Source of the DNA: Rickettsiales bacterium
Lineage (GTDB): Bacteria; Pseudomonadota; Alphaproteobacteria; Rickettsiales; Anaplasmataceae
Reading direction: 5' to 3'
NCBI GenBank assembly: GCA_031286185.1
Contig: JAITUS010000086.1
Span: forward strand, 1 to 5,887
DNA: 5,887 bases
Under the pieces are notes generated by a model. The model saw nothing but the letters and a program-made list of their open reading frames with translations. It searched no databases and was not told where the DNA came from. Each line of letters starts with the position of its first letter. The first letter of the stretch is position 1. Of this stretch, positions 5,471 to 5,887 are shown piece after piece. The translations under genes and the position numbers were made by a program.

Positions 5471-5647
5471 TTAAAGCCTTTTTGCTTGTTCCTCAGCCAG
5501 TCCCCTGAACAGATACGTAAATTTCTTAAGCATAAAGGTTATACCAACTTTCGTTATTGGGGAGTCAAACAAGATACATAATAAATTCGCTAAATCTCTG
5601 ACCGTAGAGAAGCTTTTTAATTTACCATTGGGATTTGGTGTTACCAT
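5471..5647 (-). CDS. Short hypothetical protein, 58 residues, C-terminus supplied by the MITE-like element
   Basis: An ATG at 5645-5647 opens a 58-codon minus-strand frame ending with TAA at 5471-5473. I do not recognise the product. Residues 1-43 (start MVTPNPNGKLKSFSTVRDLA, later LLCILFDSPITKVGITF) have balanced, protein-like composition with a hydrophobic centre and no stop in very AT-rich DNA. The last 15 residues, TYLFRGLAEEQAKRL, are encoded inside the inserted element. Without the insertion the frame would close as KKFTK after 45 residues. No clear ribosome site precedes the ATG, though a TATAGAT lies too close to it to serve as promoter. It could be a small gene, a gene remnant, or coding-like sequence of a dispersed repeat. 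Confidence 0.35.
   Translation of the reverse strand: MVTPNPNGKLKSFSTVRDLANLLCILFDSPITKVGITFMLKKFTYLFRGLAEEQAKRL
5505..5517 (-). repeat. Right terminal inverted repeat of the MITE-like element
   Basis: CTGAACAGATACG is the exact reverse complement of 5342-5354. It overlaps the 58-codon minus-strand frame, where it encodes the TYLFR part. Confidence 0.6.
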
Positions 5648-5774
5648 AATCTATAAATAAGTCAATAAAAATTTAGCAGTTCCCTACCGCTGATGCTCAT
5701 TTTTCCCTGTAGTTTTACGTCTTCTTGTCAGCTTGGGCCTAATCCAAATCAGGGTATGGCAGAAAAACTTGTTA

Positions 5775-5791
5775 GAACCTGTTTAAAATCT
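5775..5791 (+). repeat. IS terminal inverted repeat (left, IRL)
   Basis: GAACCTGTTTAAAATCT is identical, inverted, to 174-190, and sets the left border of the second IS copy. Confidence 0.85.
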
Positions 5792-5827
5792 CGAAGAGAT
5801 GAGGTAAAATAAGCATAGATTAATAAT

Positions 5828-5832
5828 GAGGT
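5828..5832 (+). promoter_or_regulatory. Ribosome binding site of the second transposase
   Basis: GAGGT lies four nt before the ATG at 5837, a near-consensus Shine-Dalgarno site at a usable distance. It decides the transposase start. Confidence 0.55.
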
Positions 5833-5836
5833 GTCT

Positions 5837-5887
5837 ATGCGGAAAAGTTATCCAAGCAGTATAAGTCGAGAGCAATTTGAAAAAATC
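5837..5887 (+). CDS. IS5-family transposase, N-terminal fragment (3' end outside window)
   Basis: Seventeen codons, MRKSYPSSISREQFEKI, are visible before the window ends. The S-R-E-Q-F-E-K-I pattern is the typical start of IS5-family (IS1031-like) transposases, where an N-terminal DNA-binding segment precedes the DDE domain. It is preceded by a good ribosome site and the terminal inverted repeat, as expected for an intact left end. The shared 17-bp terminal repeat indicates it is the same family as the C-terminal fragment at bases 1-182. Whether this copy is complete cannot be seen. Confidence 0.85.
   Translation, partial: MRKSYPSSISREQFEKI

Larger units (their letters stand above)
5335..5524. 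mobile_element. MITE-like element with terminal inverted repeats and target duplication
   Basis: CGTATCTGTTCAG (5342-5354) and CTGAACAGATACG (5505-5517) are perfect 13-bp inverted repeats. The similarity continues inward with mismatches (20 of 24 bases from GTATCTG inward). The 176-bp element is flanked on both sides by TAAATTT (5335-5341 and 5518-5524), which looks like a 7-bp target duplication. It carries no transposase, so it would need an enzyme supplied in trans. Joining the flanks gives a sequence that aligns with the tail of module A (TTAGTTAAAAACTTAA), the expected empty site. Caution: AAATTT is a simple AT-rich palindrome, so the duplication alone would be weak evidence. Confidence 0.6.
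4820..5774. other. Repeat-rich intergenic region, no conserved gene
   Basis: Almost 1 kb between argD and the second IS copy holds no recognisable conserved gene. It contains two diverged copies of a promoter-bearing module, several palindromes, a MITE-like element and one short minus-strand ORF, each listed separately. No clear intrinsic terminator for argD is visible just after its stop. The stretch 5650-5771 shows nothing I can name. Confidence 0.7.
5775..5887 (+). mobile_element. IS5-family insertion sequence, left end (second copy)
   Basis: The 17-bp terminal repeat GAACCTGTTTAAAATCT opens this element, and a transposase start codon follows 46 bp further in. TTA at 5772-5774 directly before it would suit a TNA target site. 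The orientation is the same as the copy at the left edge of the window, so the two lie as direct repeats about 5.6 kb apart. The element runs off the right edge. Confidence 0.85.

Noticed and set aside
5540..5645. Imperfect inverted repeat GGTTATACCAA / TTGGTGTTACC
   Set aside because: Only 9 of 11 bases match across nearly 90 bp, and it lies within the 58-codon frame; not distinguishable from chance.
1..5887. CRISPR arrays, tRNA or rRNA genes, riboswitches, toxin-antitoxin or defence genes
   Set aside because: No repeat-spacer pattern, no tRNA-like cloverleaf and no recognised defence protein was seen on either strand.

Overview
The window most likely comes from a Wolbachia genome (Alphaproteobacteria, Anaplasmataceae). 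It is AT-rich. It carries single-copy core genes of the kind kept by these obligate intracellular bacteria: recF, a Bcp/PrxQ peroxiredoxin, a PleC/DivJ-type histidine kinase and an argD-type aminotransferase. Both edges lie inside copies of an IS5-family (IS1031-like) transposase whose termini match what I recall of Wolbachia IS5 transposases. The organism assignment rests on recognition and composition, not on a database search.

Layout. Bases 1-190 are the right end of an IS copy: the transposase C-terminus and a 17-bp terminal inverted repeat. Bases 191-487 are a non-coding gap with one small hairpin. Bases 488-3564 hold three minus-strand genes read in the order histidine kinase, bcp, recF, with gaps of 64 and 22 nt; a TATAAT box lies between the kinase and bcp. 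A 64-bp divergent intergenic region separates the kinase from argD on the plus strand (3629-4819).

Bases 4820-5771 have no clear conserved gene but are rich in structure. Two diverged copies of a promoter-bearing module start at about 4858 and 5179. Each begins with A7, then TTGACA, a 17-bp spacer and a -10-like box, and each ends in a GGGTTTCTTTTA tract. The second copy is interrupted by a 176-bp MITE-like element (5342-5517) with 13-bp perfect terminal inverted repeats and a 7-bp flanking direct repeat (TAAATTT). The tail of the first module looks like the uninterrupted, empty-site version. A 58-codon minus-strand ORF (5471-5647) runs into this element and takes its last 15 residues from it. 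Bases 5775-5887 are the left end of a second IS copy, in the same orientation as the first, with its transposase start at 5837.

How the genes work together. bcp (peroxide detoxification) and recF (loading of RecA at gapped DNA) may be co-transcribed and fit a DNA and oxidative maintenance role, but the pairing may be incidental. The kinase would be the membrane sensor of a phosphorelay whose response regulator lies elsewhere. ArgD in an organism without a complete arginine pathway probably serves diaminopimelate synthesis for lipid II. The whole 5.6-kb segment is bracketed by direct IS copies, so it could be deleted or rearranged by recombination, and the window may simply be a contig that broke at two repeats. 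No complete new defence or mobile system is visible. The most unusual content is the repeat-rich stretch 4858-5647.
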